Part shown: positions 46,642 to 56,219 of the stretch, piece by piece
Layout of the letters: each line of letters begins with the position of its first letter
Numbering within the stretch: the stretch's first letter is position 1
Assembly: GCF_004683905.1 (NCBI RefSeq)
Contig: NZ_CP038438.1
Span: 1,798,001 to 1,862,000, forward strand
Direction: 5' to 3'
DNA: 64,000 bases
Source: Pseudomonas fluorescens
GTDB taxonomy: Bacteria; Pseudomonadota; Gammaproteobacteria; Pseudomonadales; Pseudomonadaceae
Translations under genes and position numbers: made by a program
The notes under the pieces: model-generated
Database searches by the model: none
Seen by the model: the letters and a program-made list of their open reading frames with translations, nothing else
Told to the model about the DNA's origin: nothing

Positions 46642-46779
46642 ATCGTTAATGCCGAGGGTTCGAAGTATCAAGGCCTTTTGATATCACCTTTTGGTCTTAC
46701 GCAAATTATCGCCGGGCCGATACCTTCTAAAGCAACCAGCTGCAGGGTTGATGCAGCGCTTTTGGAAGGAACCAGAGTC

Positions 46780-48405
46780 ATGAGCATCCGTAGTCTCAAT
46801 ATCGCGCCGCGAGCCGGCCTGGGTTTTGGTGTGTTGGCGCTGATGGTGTTTGCCCTTGGGGCGTTCGCCCTGCTGCAAATGGCGAACATGCGCGCCCAGT
46901 CTGATGAGGTCGACAACAACTGGCTGCCGAGCGTGATGGCGGTCGGCGAGATGAGTCAGGACATGTTGCGCCTGCGTGCGCTGACCATGCGCCTGCTGCT
47001 CAATCGCGACCCGCAGGCGCTGGCGCAGAATGTCGCCAAGCTCAATGACCTGCGCGGTGTCTTGAGCGAAGCGCAACAACGCTATGACGTGTTGATCGTG
47101 CTGCCCGAAGAGCGCAAGTTGTTCGACCGCTTCAAGGTCGCCGAGCACCAGTACCTGGAGTTTCAGGCGCAGGTCATGCAGTTGTCCGCACAGAATCGGG
47201 TGGAGGAGGCGGCGGCGATTCTCAACGGTGAAATGAGCCCGTTGGCCGACGACATGGCGGCCACCCTGAAGGAGCTGGTCGAGCTGAACAAGCACAACGC
47301 CAACCTTGCCACCGAAGCCGCGCGCCTGGTTTTCATCAATTCGCGGGTGTGGGTCGGGGTGATGATTGGCATTACCGCATTGATCACCATCGGTCTGGCG
47401 TTGTTGCTGACCCGCAGCATCGTCCTGCCGCTGGCGCAATCACTGGGCGTGGCGGAAGTGGTGGCCGGCGGTGATCTGACGGGCGATATCAACATCTCCG
47501 GCAAGGACGAACCGGCGCGGCTGCTGCAGGCGCTGAAAAGCATGCAGCACAACCTGCGCGACACCATTCGGCAGATTTCCGAATCGTCCAGCCAGTTGGC
47601 GTCCGCCTCGGAGGAACTGAGTTGCGTCACCGAGGACGCCACGCGCGGGCTGCACCAGCAAAGCCTGGAGATCGAGCAGGCCGCCACGGCGGTCAATCAG
47701 ATGACCGCTGCCGTGGAAGAGGTCGCGAGCAACGCCGTGGCGACTTCCGAAGCGTCGCGCGAATCTGACCGGATTGCCCAGCATGGGCGCGAGCAGGTCA
47801 ACCAGACGGTGACTTCGATCCAGTCCCTGGCTGACGACGTCACGTCCAATGCCACGCAGGTCGAGGATCTGGCGCAGAAGGTTCACGGCATCAGCAAAGT
47901 GCTCGACGTGATCCGCTCGATTGCCGAGCAGACCAATCTGCTGGCATTGAACGCAGCGATCGAGGCGGCGCGGGCTGGGGATGCCGGGCGTGGCTTCGCG
48001 GTGGTGGCCGATGAGGTGCGGGCGCTGGCCCATCGCACTCAGCAATCGACCCAGGAAATCGAGCAGATGATCGGTGGCATCCAGCAGGGTACCGATTCGG
48101 CGGTCAGTTCGATGCAACAGAGCAGCGTCCGCGCCAATTCGACCCTGGAGCTGGCCAAGGCTGCGGGGTTGGCGCTGGAGGAAATCGCCTCGGCATTCAC
48201 CTTGATCAATGAACGCAACCTTGTGATCGCCAGCGCCTCGGAAGAGCAGGCGGCGGTGGCGCGGGAGGTGGACCGCAACCTGATGAACATCCGCGATCTG
48301 GCGATGCAGACGTCTGCGGGGGCAAATCAGACCAGTGCGGCAAGCCAGGAGTTGTCGCGGCTGGCGGTGGATTTGAACAATATGGTGGCCAGATTTTCGG
48401 TCTGA
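46780..48405 (+). CDS. Methyl-accepting chemotaxis protein
   Basis: This 541-residue chemoreceptor has an N-terminal helix (about 10-35) and a periplasmic four-helix-bundle ligand domain (about 40-185, with [20 protein letters not shown]). A second helix (about 190-210) is followed by a HAMP domain (about 212-265). The cytoplasmic signalling hairpin carries the conserved tip [20 protein letters not shown]. The ATG at 46780 follows GGAAGGA. The ligand is unknown; related 4HB receptors of pseudomonads sense organic acids or amines. Confidence 0.93.
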   Translation: MSIRSLNIAPRAGLGFGVLALMVFALGAFALLQMANMRAQSDEVDNNWLPSVMAVGEMSQDMLRLRALTMRLLLNRDPQALAQNVAKLNDLRGVLSEAQQRYDVLIVLPEERKLFDRFKVAEHQYLEFQAQVMQLSAQNRVEEAAAILNGEMSPLADDMAATLKELVELNKHNANLATEAARLVFINSRVWVGVMIGITALITIGLALLLTRSIVLPLAQSLGVAEVVAGGDLTGDINISGKDEPARLLQALKSMQHNLRDTIRQISESSSQLASASEELSCVTEDATRGLHQQSLEIEQAATAVNQMTAAVEEVASNAVATSEASRESDRIAQHGREQVNQTVTSIQSLADDVTSNATQVEDLAQKVHGISKVLDVIRSIAEQTNLLALNAAIEAARAGDAGRGFAVVADEVRALAHRTQQSTQEIEQMIGGIQQGTDSAVSSMQQSSVRANSTLELAKAAGLALEEIASAFTLINERNLVIASASEEQAAVAREVDRNLMNIRDLAMQTSAGANQTSAASQELSRLAVDLNNMVARFSV

Positions 48406-48434
48406 GCTGACCCTTGACGATTGCACTCACCCCC

Positions 48435-48523
48435 TGTGGGAGCGGGCTTGCTCGCGAAGGTGTTGTATCAGATACATCTTCGTTAGCTGGCAGGCCGCCT
48501 TCGCGAGCAAGCCCGCTCCCACA
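48435..48523. repeat. REP pair, family b
   Basis: Inverted copies of GGGAGCGGGCTTGCTCGCGA about 40 bases apart, between the chemoreceptor gene and the DUF3108 terminator. Confidence 0.9.
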
Positions 48524-48558
48524 GTATTTGTGTGTCGCCTGGGAATCGCAGGCACAAA

Positions 48559-48582
48559 AAAGCCCCGCATCTGCGGGGCTTT
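48559..48582 (-). terminator. Terminator after DUF3108 gene
   Basis: Perfect 10-bp stem AAAGCCCCGC/GCGGGGCTTT with an ATCT loop; on the minus strand a run of six Us follows. Confidence 0.9.
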
Positions 48583-48597
48583 CGGTGTAGCGGCAGA

Positions 48598-49311
48598 TCA
48601 GCTGCCTTTAACGGTTTTGCCGTTGACCGTGCCGTCCTGGAGCATGATGTTGTACTCCTTGCCGTCGGTTTCAACCTGTTGCAGGCGGACCAGCAGGTAA
48701 TCCCAGTCCTTGGCGAACCACAGCACAGTGATGCGCTTGCTTTGTGTCGGGTCACGCACGCGCTCGACCTTGATTGCATCGATCTTGCCGGCCTTGGTGT
48801 CGACTTTCTCGGCACCCAATACACGGAAGTCATAGGTGTCGACTTCACCGTCGTCGACCACCTGATAGCTCATGGTCTTTTTGCCGGAGGCGACGTCGTG
48901 CTGCAGCGCCAGTTGATAGGTCGACTTGTCGACCATGCCACGGTTCAGCGGGATCTTCACCGCGTCGCCCCGGTCAGTGCCGGTGACCATCTTGCTGTTC
49001 CAGTCGAAGTCCAGATCAGCCTTTTTTGCTTTGCCCAGACCGCCACGTTCGAAGTGGTAGGACTGTGGCAGCAGGGTGTCCTTGTCCAGGGTCAGCGTGC
49101 TTTCTTCGGTCAGGCTGGCGATCATCATCGACGCTTTGAAGCTGAGTTTCCAGACGCCGTTGGCTTCCTTGGTCAGGCTGCGTTCGGCGGTGCCGCTCAT
49201 GGGCAACTGTTTCCAGTCGGCGGTGTAGCTGGCGGAGAACGGTTGAAGGTCTGCCGCCTGCGCGAAAGGCAGGGCGAGCAGAGCGCAAGCGAAGAGCAGG
49301 GCGCGACGCAT
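48598..49311 (-). CDS. DUF3108 periplasmic protein
   Basis: This 237-residue protein has a signal peptide (1-19, ending PFAQA|ADLQPF). A beta-rich mature part follows, with FSASYTADWKQLPMSGTAER, SLTEESTLTLDKDTLLPQSY, and a final strand set VERVRDPTQSKRITVLWFAK. This matches DUF3108, a family related in shape to outer-membrane-exposed lipid-carrier folds; no function is known. It starts 8 bases after the purN stop, so it is the third gene of purM-purN-DUF3108. Confidence 0.88.
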   Translation of the reverse strand: MRRALLFACALLALPFAQAADLQPFSASYTADWKQLPMSGTAERSLTKEANGVWKLSFKASMMIASLTEESTLTLDKDTLLPQSYHFERGGLGKAKKADLDFDWNSKMVTGTDRGDAVKIPLNRGMVDKSTYQLALQHDVASGKKTMSYQVVDDGEVDTYDFRVLGAEKVDTKAGKIDAIKVERVRDPTQSKRITVLWFAKDWDYLLVRLQQVETDGKEYNIMLQDGTVNGKTVKGS

Positions 49312-49319
49312 AAAATCTC

Positions 49320-49970
49320 CTAGTGTCGAATCAAGTGGCCGCTGGCCGCGAGTAACTGGCCATCCAGTAAAGCACCTTGCTCACCGAGTGCCAGTCGGCC
49401 TTCGGCAAACCAGCGTACAGCCATCGGATAGATCAGGTGTTCCTGGACATGCACTCGCTGCGCAAGTGTCTGCGGCGTGTCGTGCAACTCTACCGGTATT
49501 ACTGCCTGTACGACCAGTGGTCCACCATCGAGTTCCTCGGTGACGAAGTGCACGGAGCAGCCGTGCTCCGCATCGCCGGCCTCGAGCGCGCGCTGATGAG
49601 TGTGTAACCCTTTGTATTTGGGCAGCAGCGACGGGTGGATATTGAGCAGACGACCCTGATAGTGGCGCACGAAATCAGCGCTGAGAATACGCATGAAGCC
49701 GGCCAGTACCACGAGTTTTGGTTTGAATTCGTCGATCAGTTCGATCAGGGCAGCATCGAAGGCCTCGCGACCTTCGAAAGCCTTGTGATCCAGCGAGCGG
49801 GTGGCGATACCCGCGTCACTGGCGCGTTGCAGGCCATAGGCGTCGGCGCGGTTGGAAATCACCGCAGCGATGCGGACCGGGCTGTCGCCGGTCCGCGTGC
49901 TGTCGATCAGAGCCTGCAAGTTACTGCCGGTGCCGGACAACAGCACCACGACATCACAGGTTGCGGACAT
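49320..49970 (-). CDS. purN: Phosphoribosylglycinamide formyltransferase
   Basis: This 216-residue enzyme transfers formyl from 10-formyl-THF to GAR in purine synthesis. It has the N-terminal phosphate-binding VVLLSGTGSNLQALID, ISNRADAYGLQRA, and the catalytic Asn-His-Asp region LLNIHPSLLPKYKGLHTHQR. DAEHGCSVHFVTEELDGGP follows. Its ATG shares one base with the purM stop (TAATG). Confidence 0.96.
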   Translation of the reverse strand: MSATCDVVVLLSGTGSNLQALIDSTRTGDSPVRIAAVISNRADAYGLQRASDAGIATRSLDHKAFEGREAFDAALIELIDEFKPKLVVLAGFMRILSADFVRHYQGRLLNIHPSLLPKYKGLHTHQRALEAGDAEHGCSVHFVTEELDGGPLVVQAVIPVELHDTPQTLAQRVHVQEHLIYPMAVRWFAEGRLALGEQGALLDGQLLAASGHLIRH

Positions 49971-51028
49971 TAATGAGCCTTAAGGTTCTGCAGATCAACC
50001 TGGGCAGCGCCTTCGGCAGCGGCAGCGATCTGGCCGATGACCCAAGGCTGTTCGCCGGCGTCACGCAGGGTGTTCAGGGCCACTTCAACGTGCTCCTGAG
50101 CCACGCAGATCACCATGCCCACGCCGCAGTTCAGTACGCGGTGCATTTCGGTCTCGTCGACGTTGCCTTTCTCTTGCAGCCAGTCGAAGACCGCCGGGCG
50201 AGTCCAGCTGGCCACGTCAACCACGGCCTGAGCGCCTTTTGGCAGAACGCGCGGAATGTTGTCCAGCAGGCCGCCACCGGTGATGTGGGCCATGGCTTTG
50301 ACCGCGCCGGTGTCTTTGATCAGCTTGAGCAGCGGCTTCACGTAGATGCGGGTCGGGGCCATCAGCAGTTCGGTCAGTGGCTTGCCGTCGAGCTGAACGG
50401 TTTCAATGTCGGCACCCGACACTTCGATGATCTTGCGGATCAGCGAGTAGCCGTTGGAGTGCGGGCCGGACGATGGCAGGGCGATCAGCGCATCACCGGT
50501 GGCGACTTTCGAGCCGTCGATGATTTCGGCTTTTTCCACGACGCCGACGCAGAAGCCGGCCAGATCGTAGTCTTCGCCTTCGTACATGCCAGGCATTTCA
50601 GCGGTTTCGCCGCCGACCAGGGAGCAGCCAGCCAGTTCGCAGCCTGCACCGATACCGGTGACCACGGTGGCAGCTACGTCGACGTTCAGCTTGCCCGTGG
50701 CGTAGTAGTCGAGGAAGAACAGCGGTTCTGCGCCGCACACCACCAGATCGTTGACGCACATGGCGACCAGGTCCTGGCCGATGCTGTCGTGCTTGTTCAG
50801 GTTCAGCGCCAGGCGCAGCTTGGTGCCGACGCCATCAGTACCGGAAACCAGCACCGGCTGTTTGTAACCGGCCGGGATCTCGCAGAGGGCGCCGAAACCG
50901 CCCAGGCCGCCCATGACTTCCGGGCGCGCAGTGCGCTTGGCGACGCTCTTGATGCGTTCGACCAATGCTTCACCGGCGTCGATGTCTACACCGGCGTCCT
51001 TGTAGCTCAGGGAGGGTTGCTTGCTCAT
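49970..51028 (-). CDS. purM: Phosphoribosylformylglycinamidine cyclo-ligase
   Basis: This 352-residue AIR synthetase catalyses the ATP-dependent ring closure of FGAM. The start at 51028 ([20 protein letters not shown]) is family-standard, with AAAGG upstream; 19 extra in-frame codons above it are rejected. Conserved segments are [43 protein letters not shown] and the C-terminal [14 protein letters not shown]. It is the first gene of purMN and is divergent from the DUF2066 gene. Confidence 0.96.
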   Translation of the reverse strand: MSKQPSLSYKDAGVDIDAGEALVERIKSVAKRTARPEVMGGLGGFGALCEIPAGYKQPVLVSGTDGVGTKLRLALNLNKHDSIGQDLVAMCVNDLVVCGAEPLFFLDYYATGKLNVDVAATVVTGIGAGCELAGCSLVGGETAEMPGMYEGEDYDLAGFCVGVVEKAEIIDGSKVATGDALIALPSSGPHSNGYSLIRKIIEVSGADIETVQLDGKPLTELLMAPTRIYVKPLLKLIKDTGAVKAMAHITGGGLLDNIPRVLPKGAQAVVDVASWTRPAVFDWLQEKGNVDETEMHRVLNCGVGMVICVAQEHVEVALNTLRDAGEQPWVIGQIAAAAEGAAQVDLQNLKAH

Positions 51029-51402
51029 GATCCAGGCCTTTAGGGGAGGGGATTCAGGGGTAACGACCGAGTTCAGCGGGAACATCGAAATCGAGAGGGC
51101 GATGGCCTTACGCGAATTTCGGGGTGCCCGGCTGTTGCCGGTCTGCGAAGGCGCGCGATTTTATCAGGCTTGAGGGGCAGCGGCCATCCTCGCGCCGACG
51201 GGCAGGGGCATAATCGACTGAAATTTTTTGCAATTGTGCCGGGCGGCTGCCTGTATAAGGTGTGCCGATTAACCGTCTATCGTTATCACTGTGCAAAAAC
51301 TTACCGCTAGCGTGTGAGTGTTTTGCGATGGCAGATTGTCACAGCCTTGCTTAACCGGTTCACGCGGCCTGTTCCAGCCGCTCCTGTCGACGGGAATTTT
51401 CC
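51029..51402. other. purM / DUF2066 divergent intergenic region
   Basis: The 374 bases hold no gene. A plus-strand promoter candidate is TTGCAA at 51230-51235, an 18-base spacer and TGTATA at 51254-51259. I saw no recognisable PurR-type operator or riboswitch. Confidence 0.4.
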
Positions 51403-52461
51403 ATGCGTTTTTGTAAATTGTTGGTTGTGGGTTGTTTGTCGTTGGTCAGCCTGGCGAGTCATGCCGAAAACCTCAAGGGTCTCTATCAAGTGCGCCAGCC
51501 GGTCAGCAGCCAAGCGCCGGAGGAGCGTGATCGCGCCACTCAGGCGGCACTGGATACGCTGGTGTTGCGCCTGACCGGTGACCCCAAGGCTCCGCAGAAT
51601 CCAGGGTTGGCGGCGATTCGCAAGGATCCGCAGCAGATCATCAGTCAGTTCGGTTTCGATGCCGGGCCGCCGGAGGTGCTCAAGGTCGATTTCGATCCGG
51701 CCACCACCGAGCAGGCGCTGCGTCGCGCCGGGCTGTCATTGTGGGGGGCGAGTCGGCCGTCGATTCTGAGCTGGTGGCTGAACGATTCGACTGAAGGTTC
51801 GAGCCTGGTCGGCGACGGTCAGGCAGCGGCTGCACCATTGCGTTCTGCGGCTCAGCATCGCGGCTTGCCGCTGCGTCTGCCGCTAGCGGATCTGAGTGAG
51901 CAACTGGTGGCTACCGCGCCAGTGCTGGATGGCACCGATCCCGCGCCATTGCGCGGCGCTTCGGAGCGTTACGGCGCGGATGCGTTGCTGGCGGTGCATG
52001 CGCACGAAGAGGGCGGGCAGTGGCAGGCCAAGTGGCATCTGTGGCTGGGTGATCAGAAAGAGGCCGGCAGTGTGCAGGGCGCCGATCAGGCTGCCGTGGC
52101 CGATGCCGTGATGCTGGCGGTGGCCGAGCGTCTGGCGCCGCGCTTTGTCGCCAAGCCTGGTGCTTCGGGCCAACAGACCCTGGAAGTGCAGGGCATGAAT
52201 CTTGAGCATTACGCCACGCTGCTGCGGTTACTCGAACCGTTCGGTGTGCGTCTGCAAAGTGTCGATGGTGATCGCATCGTGTATCGGGTCAACGGCAGTG
52301 CCGATCAGTTGCGCGCGCAGTTGTCGCTGGCGAAGTTGCAGGAGTTGCCGGCCGAAGCACCGACGCCAGTGGCAGCGCCGCAGCCAGCGGTGGCAGGTGC
52401 AGCGCCTGTTGCGGCTCCAGCGCCTGCACCGGTAGCACCTTCGTTGCGGTTTCGCTGGTAA
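51403..52461 (+). CDS. DUF2066 exported protein
   Basis: This 352-residue protein has a signal peptide (1-21, ending SLASHA|ENLKGLY) and the DUF2066 N-terminal region ERDRATQAALDTLVLRLTGD. The long middle domain is without known motifs (FVAKPGASGQQTLEVQGMNL near its end), and the C-terminus is low-complexity Ala/Pro (about 320-347) before LRFRW. The function is unknown. It is 34 bases upstream of the AI-2E-type permease, and the same order is common in pseudomonads, with hda after it. Confidence 0.85.
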   Translation: MRFCKLLVVGCLSLVSLASHAENLKGLYQVRQPVSSQAPEERDRATQAALDTLVLRLTGDPKAPQNPGLAAIRKDPQQIISQFGFDAGPPEVLKVDFDPATTEQALRRAGLSLWGASRPSILSWWLNDSTEGSSLVGDGQAAAAPLRSAAQHRGLPLRLPLADLSEQLVATAPVLDGTDPAPLRGASERYGADALLAVHAHEEGGQWQAKWHLWLGDQKEAGSVQGADQAAVADAVMLAVAERLAPRFVAKPGASGQQTLEVQGMNLEHYATLLRLLEPFGVRLQSVDGDRIVYRVNGSADQLRAQLSLAKLQELPAEAPTPVAAPQPAVAGAAPVAAPAPAPVAPSLRFRW

Positions 52462-52495
52462 GTCTTTCCTTATATAGAAGCAGTGGGAGTGGTAA

Positions 52496-53569
52496 ATGGC
52501 CGATACGCGGCGTTGGTTCTGGCTCGGTGGGGTAGTCCTGCTTTGCGCATTTGTCTGGTTGCTGCATCCGATCCTCACGCCGTTTCTGGTGGCGTTGCTG
52601 CTGGCGTATCTGTTCGATCCGCTGGTGGATCGGCTGGAGAAACTCGGTTTGTCGCGAACCTGGGGTGTGATCGCGGTGTTCGCCTTGTTCACTCTGATCG
52701 TCACCACGTTGCTGTTGGTGCTGGTGCCGATGCTTGCCAAGCAGTTGGTGCGTTTGTATGAGTTGGCGCCGCAAATGCTTGACTGGCTGCAGCACACGGC
52801 GCTGCCGTGGGCGCAATCGAAGCTGGGCCTGTCTGACGGCTTCTGGAAGTTCGACAAGGTCAAGGCGGCGATCAGCGAACACATGGGGCAGACCACTGAC
52901 ATCGTCGGTGTGGTGCTGAGTCAGGCGACGGCCTCGAGTCTGGCGCTGATCGGCTGGCTGGCGAATCTGGTGCTGATCCCAGTGGTGAGTTTTTATCTGC
53001 TGCGCGACTGGGACGTGATGATGGCCAAGATCCGCAGCCTGTTGCCGCGTGATCGTGAAGAAACCATCGTCTCGCTCGCCGGTGAGTGCCACGAAGTGCT
53101 CGGCGCTTTCGTGCGCGGGCAACTGCTGGTTATGCTGGCGCTGGGCGTGATCTACGCAGCGGGCCTGATGATTGTTGGTCTGGAACTGGGGCTGTTGATC
53201 GGCCTGATCGCAGGCCTCGCGGCAATCGTGCCGTACATGGGTTTTGTGATCGGTATTGGCGCGGCGCTGATTGCCGGGCTGTTCCAGTTCGGTGGCGACC
53301 TGTACCCGATGATCGGCATCGTTGCGGTGTTCATGGTCGGGCAGGCGCTGGAAGGCATGGTGCTGACGCCGCTGCTGGTCGGCGACCGGATCGGCCTGCA
53401 TCCGGTGGCGGTGATCTTCGCGATCCTGGCCGGCGGCGAGCTGTTCGGCTTTACCGGTGTGCTGCTGGCATTGCCGGTGGCGGCGGTGATCATGGTGCTG
53501 GTGCGTCACGTGCACGATTTGTACAAGGACTCGGATATTTACAGCGGGGCAGATGATCCCGAGTTGTAA
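52496..53569 (+). CDS. AI-2E family transporter (PerM-like)
   Basis: This 357-residue membrane protein has about eight helices in the AI-2E/PerM pattern. The N-terminal pair is at 10-50 (FLVALLLAYLFDPLVDRLE). A long soluble loop (about 85-140) precedes LVLIPVVSFYLLRDWDVMMA and the C-terminal PYMGFVIGIGAALIAGLFQ. LVGDRIGLHPVAVIFAILAGG closes the family signature. Members are proposed exporters or ion antiporters; the substrate is not established. The start follows GGGAGTGG. Confidence 0.9.
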   Translation: MADTRRWFWLGGVVLLCAFVWLLHPILTPFLVALLLAYLFDPLVDRLEKLGLSRTWGVIAVFALFTLIVTTLLLVLVPMLAKQLVRLYELAPQMLDWLQHTALPWAQSKLGLSDGFWKFDKVKAAISEHMGQTTDIVGVVLSQATASSLALIGWLANLVLIPVVSFYLLRDWDVMMAKIRSLLPRDREETIVSLAGECHEVLGAFVRGQLLVMLALGVIYAAGLMIVGLELGLLIGLIAGLAAIVPYMGFVIGIGAALIAGLFQFGGDLYPMIGIVAVFMVGQALEGMVLTPLLVGDRIGLHPVAVIFAILAGGELFGFTGVLLALPVAAVIMVLVRHVHDLYKDSDIYSGADDPEL

Positions 53570-53788
53570 TCCGATCACGGGCGGCCCGGCATTGTGCCGG
53601 GTTGGCCCGTGTTTTGCGGCGGGGTGTTTCGATACCGCGTCAGAGAAACTGTCATAAAACCAGCGTGTTAACGCAAACCTTTGATTTTGCTTGGGGTCTG
53701 TCGCATTGTGCGCTCAGCTTCACGGGTATAAACTTCGCAAACTTTACACAGAGGCCACTAACGGTTCCTTGAGAACTGTTCAGTCAGC

Positions 53789-54493
53789 ATGAAACCGATT
53801 CAGCTGCCCCTAGGTGTGCGTCTGCGTGACGACGCCACCTTCATCAACTACTACCCAGGCGCCAATGCCGCTGCACTCGGCTATGTCGAGCGCCTATGCG
53901 AAGCCGACGCCGGCTGGACCGAAAGCCTCATCTACCTGTGGGGCAAGCATGGGGTAGGGCGTACGCATCTGTTGCAGGCGGCGTGTCTGCGTTTCGAGCA
54001 GATGGGTGAACCGGCGGTGTATCTGCCGCTGGCCGAGCTGATGGATCGTGGTATCGAAATCCTCGACAACCTTGAGCAGTACGAACTGGTCTGCCTGGAT
54101 GACTTGCAGGTGATTGCCGGCAAGCCGGACTGGGAAGAGGCGATGTTTCATCTGTTCAACCGCCTGCGTGACAGCGGTCGACGTTTGCTGATTGCCGCTT
54201 CAACCTCGCCGCGCGAGCTGCCGGTGAAACTGGCTGACCTCAAATCGCGCCTGACCCTGGCGCTGATCTTCCAGATGCGTCCGCTCTCCGATGAAGACAA
54301 ATTGCGTGCCCTGCAATTGCGCGCGTCGCGTCGCGGTCTGCATCTGACCGATGAAGTCGGGCACTTTATTCTGACTCGCGGCACCCGCAGCATGAGTGCA
54401 TTGTTCGACCTGCTCGAACAGCTGGATCAGGCCTCGTTGCAGGCGCAACGCAAGCTGACGATTCCGTTCCTGAAAGAGACCCTTGGTTGGTAG
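53789..54493 (+). CDS. hda: DnaA regulatory inactivator Hda
   Basis: This 234-residue AAA+ protein promotes hydrolysis of DnaA-bound ATP after replication starts. The N-terminal clamp-binding motif QLPLGVRL (5-12) is present. The Walker A-like loop is WGKHGVGRTHLLQAA (note Arg-Thr where a classical P-loop has Lys-Thr), Walker B is LVCLDDLQVIAG, and sensor/arginine-finger regions follow (RLLIAASTSPRELPVKLADL). The length is normal for Hda. It stands alone, with a 219-base gap upstream. Confidence 0.94.
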   Translation: MKPIQLPLGVRLRDDATFINYYPGANAAALGYVERLCEADAGWTESLIYLWGKHGVGRTHLLQAACLRFEQMGEPAVYLPLAELMDRGIEILDNLEQYELVCLDDLQVIAGKPDWEEAMFHLFNRLRDSGRRLLIAASTSPRELPVKLADLKSRLTLALIFQMRPLSDEDKLRALQLRASRRGLHLTDEVGHFILTRGTRSMSALFDLLEQLDQASLQAQRKLTIPFLKETLGW

Positions 54494-54653
54494 CCAGCCC
54501 TTGAAATACGAGGCTTTCAGCACGTTTCGACATATTTCAGGCGCCAGAAAATCCGCGTTTCCGCAACGTATGCAGACCGCGTATCGAGTCAAATGGGCTT
54601 AAGCGCTTAGATGTAAACGAGAAACCGGGAAGTCACAAAAAGATCGATTGAAT

Positions 54654-54682
54654 TTGCAAATGAGGCCGATAGCGGGCATAGT
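54654..54682 (+). promoter_or_regulatory. Candidate promoter of the first NlpC/P60 gene
   Basis: TTGCAA, 17-base spacer, CATAGT, ending 36 bases before the gene. It is a moderate sigma70-type match. Confidence 0.45.
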
Positions 54683-54718
54683 CTCGGCTTCTTTACAACT
54701 TCAGCCACGGTCGTGCCC

Positions 54719-55333
54719 ATGCTAAATCGCTTCGCACCCCTCGTGCCTCTCGCACTCGTCACCCTGTTGTTCGGTTGTGCTGCTCATTCTCCAGTTCAAG
54801 AGCAGCCTCAGCAGGTTAAAAATTCTGCCACTGCCCAGTCTTCCGTTATTTACCAGGAAGAGCTGGACACTGAAAAAGAACTCTCGGACTTCAACAAGAA
54901 GCCGTACGAGCTTCCGGTTCTGGCCGACAGTATCCTTGAACGCGGCATGTCCCTGATCGGTACCCGTTACCGTTTCGGCGGTACCTCTGAAGCCGGCTTC
55001 GACTGCAGCGGTTTCATCGGTTATCTGTTCCGCGAAGAAGCCGGCATGAATCTGCCGCGCTCCACCCGTGAAATGATCAACGTGGATGCGCCTCTGGTCT
55101 CGCGCGGCAACCTTGAGCCGGGCGATTTGCTGTTCTTCGCCACCAATGGTCGTCGCGGTCGTGTAAGCCACGCCGGGATCTACCTGGGTGACAACCAGTT
55201 CATCCACTCCAGCAGTCGTCGCAGCGGCGGTGTTCGCATCGACAGCCTGGGTGACAGCTACTGGAGCAAGACCTTCATCGAAGCCAAGCGCGCCCTCGCG
55301 ATGGCTCCGACCGTGGTCACCGCTCGCAAGTAA
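54719..55333 (+). CDS. NlpC/P60 family lipoprotein peptidase (first)
   Basis: This 204-residue cell-wall hydrolase has a lipoprotein-type signal (lipobox LLFGC, about 16-20). Its C-terminal C40 domain has the catalytic Cys in GFDCSGFIGYLF, His in RVSHAGIYLGDN and a third polar residue in NQFIHSSSRR. The domain cleaves peptidoglycan stem peptides. The start at 54719 is an ATG; a GTG two codons earlier is possible. It shares much sequence with the next gene (NLPRSTREM in both), so the two are paralogues with separate transcripts. Confidence 0.9.
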   Translation: MLNRFAPLVPLALVTLLFGCAAHSPVQEQPQQVKNSATAQSSVIYQEELDTEKELSDFNKKPYELPVLADSILERGMSLIGTRYRFGGTSEAGFDCSGFIGYLFREEAGMNLPRSTREMINVDAPLVSRGNLEPGDLLFFATNGRRGRVSHAGIYLGDNQFIHSSSRRSGGVRIDSLGDSYWSKTFIEAKRALAMAPTVVTARK

Positions 55334-55471
55334 TTCCCCCGTTGTCGCCACGTCCGTGGCGACAAAAACGGTGCCCGGCAAGGGAGTAGACCTAGACTTT
55401 ACAAGGTGAAGTTAAAGTCTTACTTGAAGTTTGCCGCGTAGCCGCTAGAATCCTGTATCTATATTGATGGC

Positions 55472-55505
55472 AAACCGCCTGCGTGCTGCGCAGGCGGTTT
55501 TGTTT
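55472..55505 (+). terminator. Terminator between the two NlpC/P60 genes
   Basis: Perfect 12-bp stem AAACCGCCTGCG/CGCAGGCGGTTT with a TGCTG loop, then TTTGTTT. Confidence 0.88.
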
Positions 55506-55553
55506 CTGTCCATTCGGCAGAGAAAGCCGCAGCCAGATCAGGATGTTCTGCTT

Positions 55554-56090
55554 ATGACGATGTCGGCCCGCCTCACAGTGATTTTCTTCGCAGCGCTGCT
55601 CAGCGCCTGCGCCAGCCGTACTCCGCCGCCTGCGCCCGTGGTACGCGCCCCGGTGGTGTTCGGGCCTTCCCAGGCTTTTTCGCCGGCTGCTGAAGACGTG
55701 CTGTTTCGCGCGCTGGGCCTGGTTGGCACGCCTTATCGCTGGGGCGGCAACACACCGGATTCCGGGTTTGATTGCAGTGGCCTGATCGGTTTCGTCTACC
55801 GCGATGCCGCCGGTATCTCCTTGCCGCGCTCCACCCGCGAGATGATCGTGATGCAGGCGCCGAATGTCGGCAAAGAGGGTTTGCAGACCGGCGACCTGAT
55901 CTTCTTCGCCACCAATGGCGGCTCGCAGGTCAGTCATGCGGGGATCTACGTCGGCGAAGGGCGCTTCGTGCACGCGCCGGCCACCGGCGGCACGGTGAAG
56001 CTGGACAGTCTGTCGAAGGCGTACTGGCAGAAGGCGTACCTGAGTGCCAAGCGGGTGTTGCAGCCGGAGCATCTGGCGCATAACCCGTAA
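55554..56090 (+). CDS. NlpC/P60 family lipoprotein peptidase (second)
   Basis: This 178-residue protein has a lipoprotein signal (LLSACAS) and a Pro-rich stretch after it (RTPPPAPVVRAP). Its C40 domain is equivalent to that of the gene before: GFDCSGLIGFVYRDAAGISL, catalytic His in QVSHAGIYVGEG, and RFVHAPATGGTV. The start at 55554 (MTMSARLTVIFFAALLSACA) gives a sensible signal; an upstream in-frame ATG at 55464 would cover the terminator hairpin. It remodels peptidoglycan; its partner and timing are unknown. Confidence 0.9.
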   Translation: MTMSARLTVIFFAALLSACASRTPPPAPVVRAPVVFGPSQAFSPAAEDVLFRALGLVGTPYRWGGNTPDSGFDCSGLIGFVYRDAAGISLPRSTREMIVMQAPNVGKEGLQTGDLIFFATNGGSQVSHAGIYVGEGRFVHAPATGGTVKLDSLSKAYWQKAYLSAKRVLQPEHLAHNP

Positions 56091-56106
56091 ACGCTGAAAA
56101 TCTAAA

Positions 56107-56196
56107 TGTGGGAGCGGGCTTGCTCGCGAATGCGGTGTGTCATTCATCCATGATGTTGAATGACCTGACGCTTTCGCGAGCAAGCCCGCTCCCACA
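56107..56196. repeat. REP pair, family b
   Basis: Inverted copies of GGGAGCGGGCTTGCTCGCGA around a spacer of about 43 bases, between the second NlpC/P60 gene and the convergent dehydrogenase gene. Confidence 0.9.
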
Positions 56197-56219
56197 TTTG
56201 TTATGTGTCGGGCCCTGAT

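Noticed and set aside
46640..46779. TTCGAA-containing stretch examined as a tRNA T-loop
   Set aside because: No acceptor or anticodon stems can be formed; no tRNA was found anywhere in the window.
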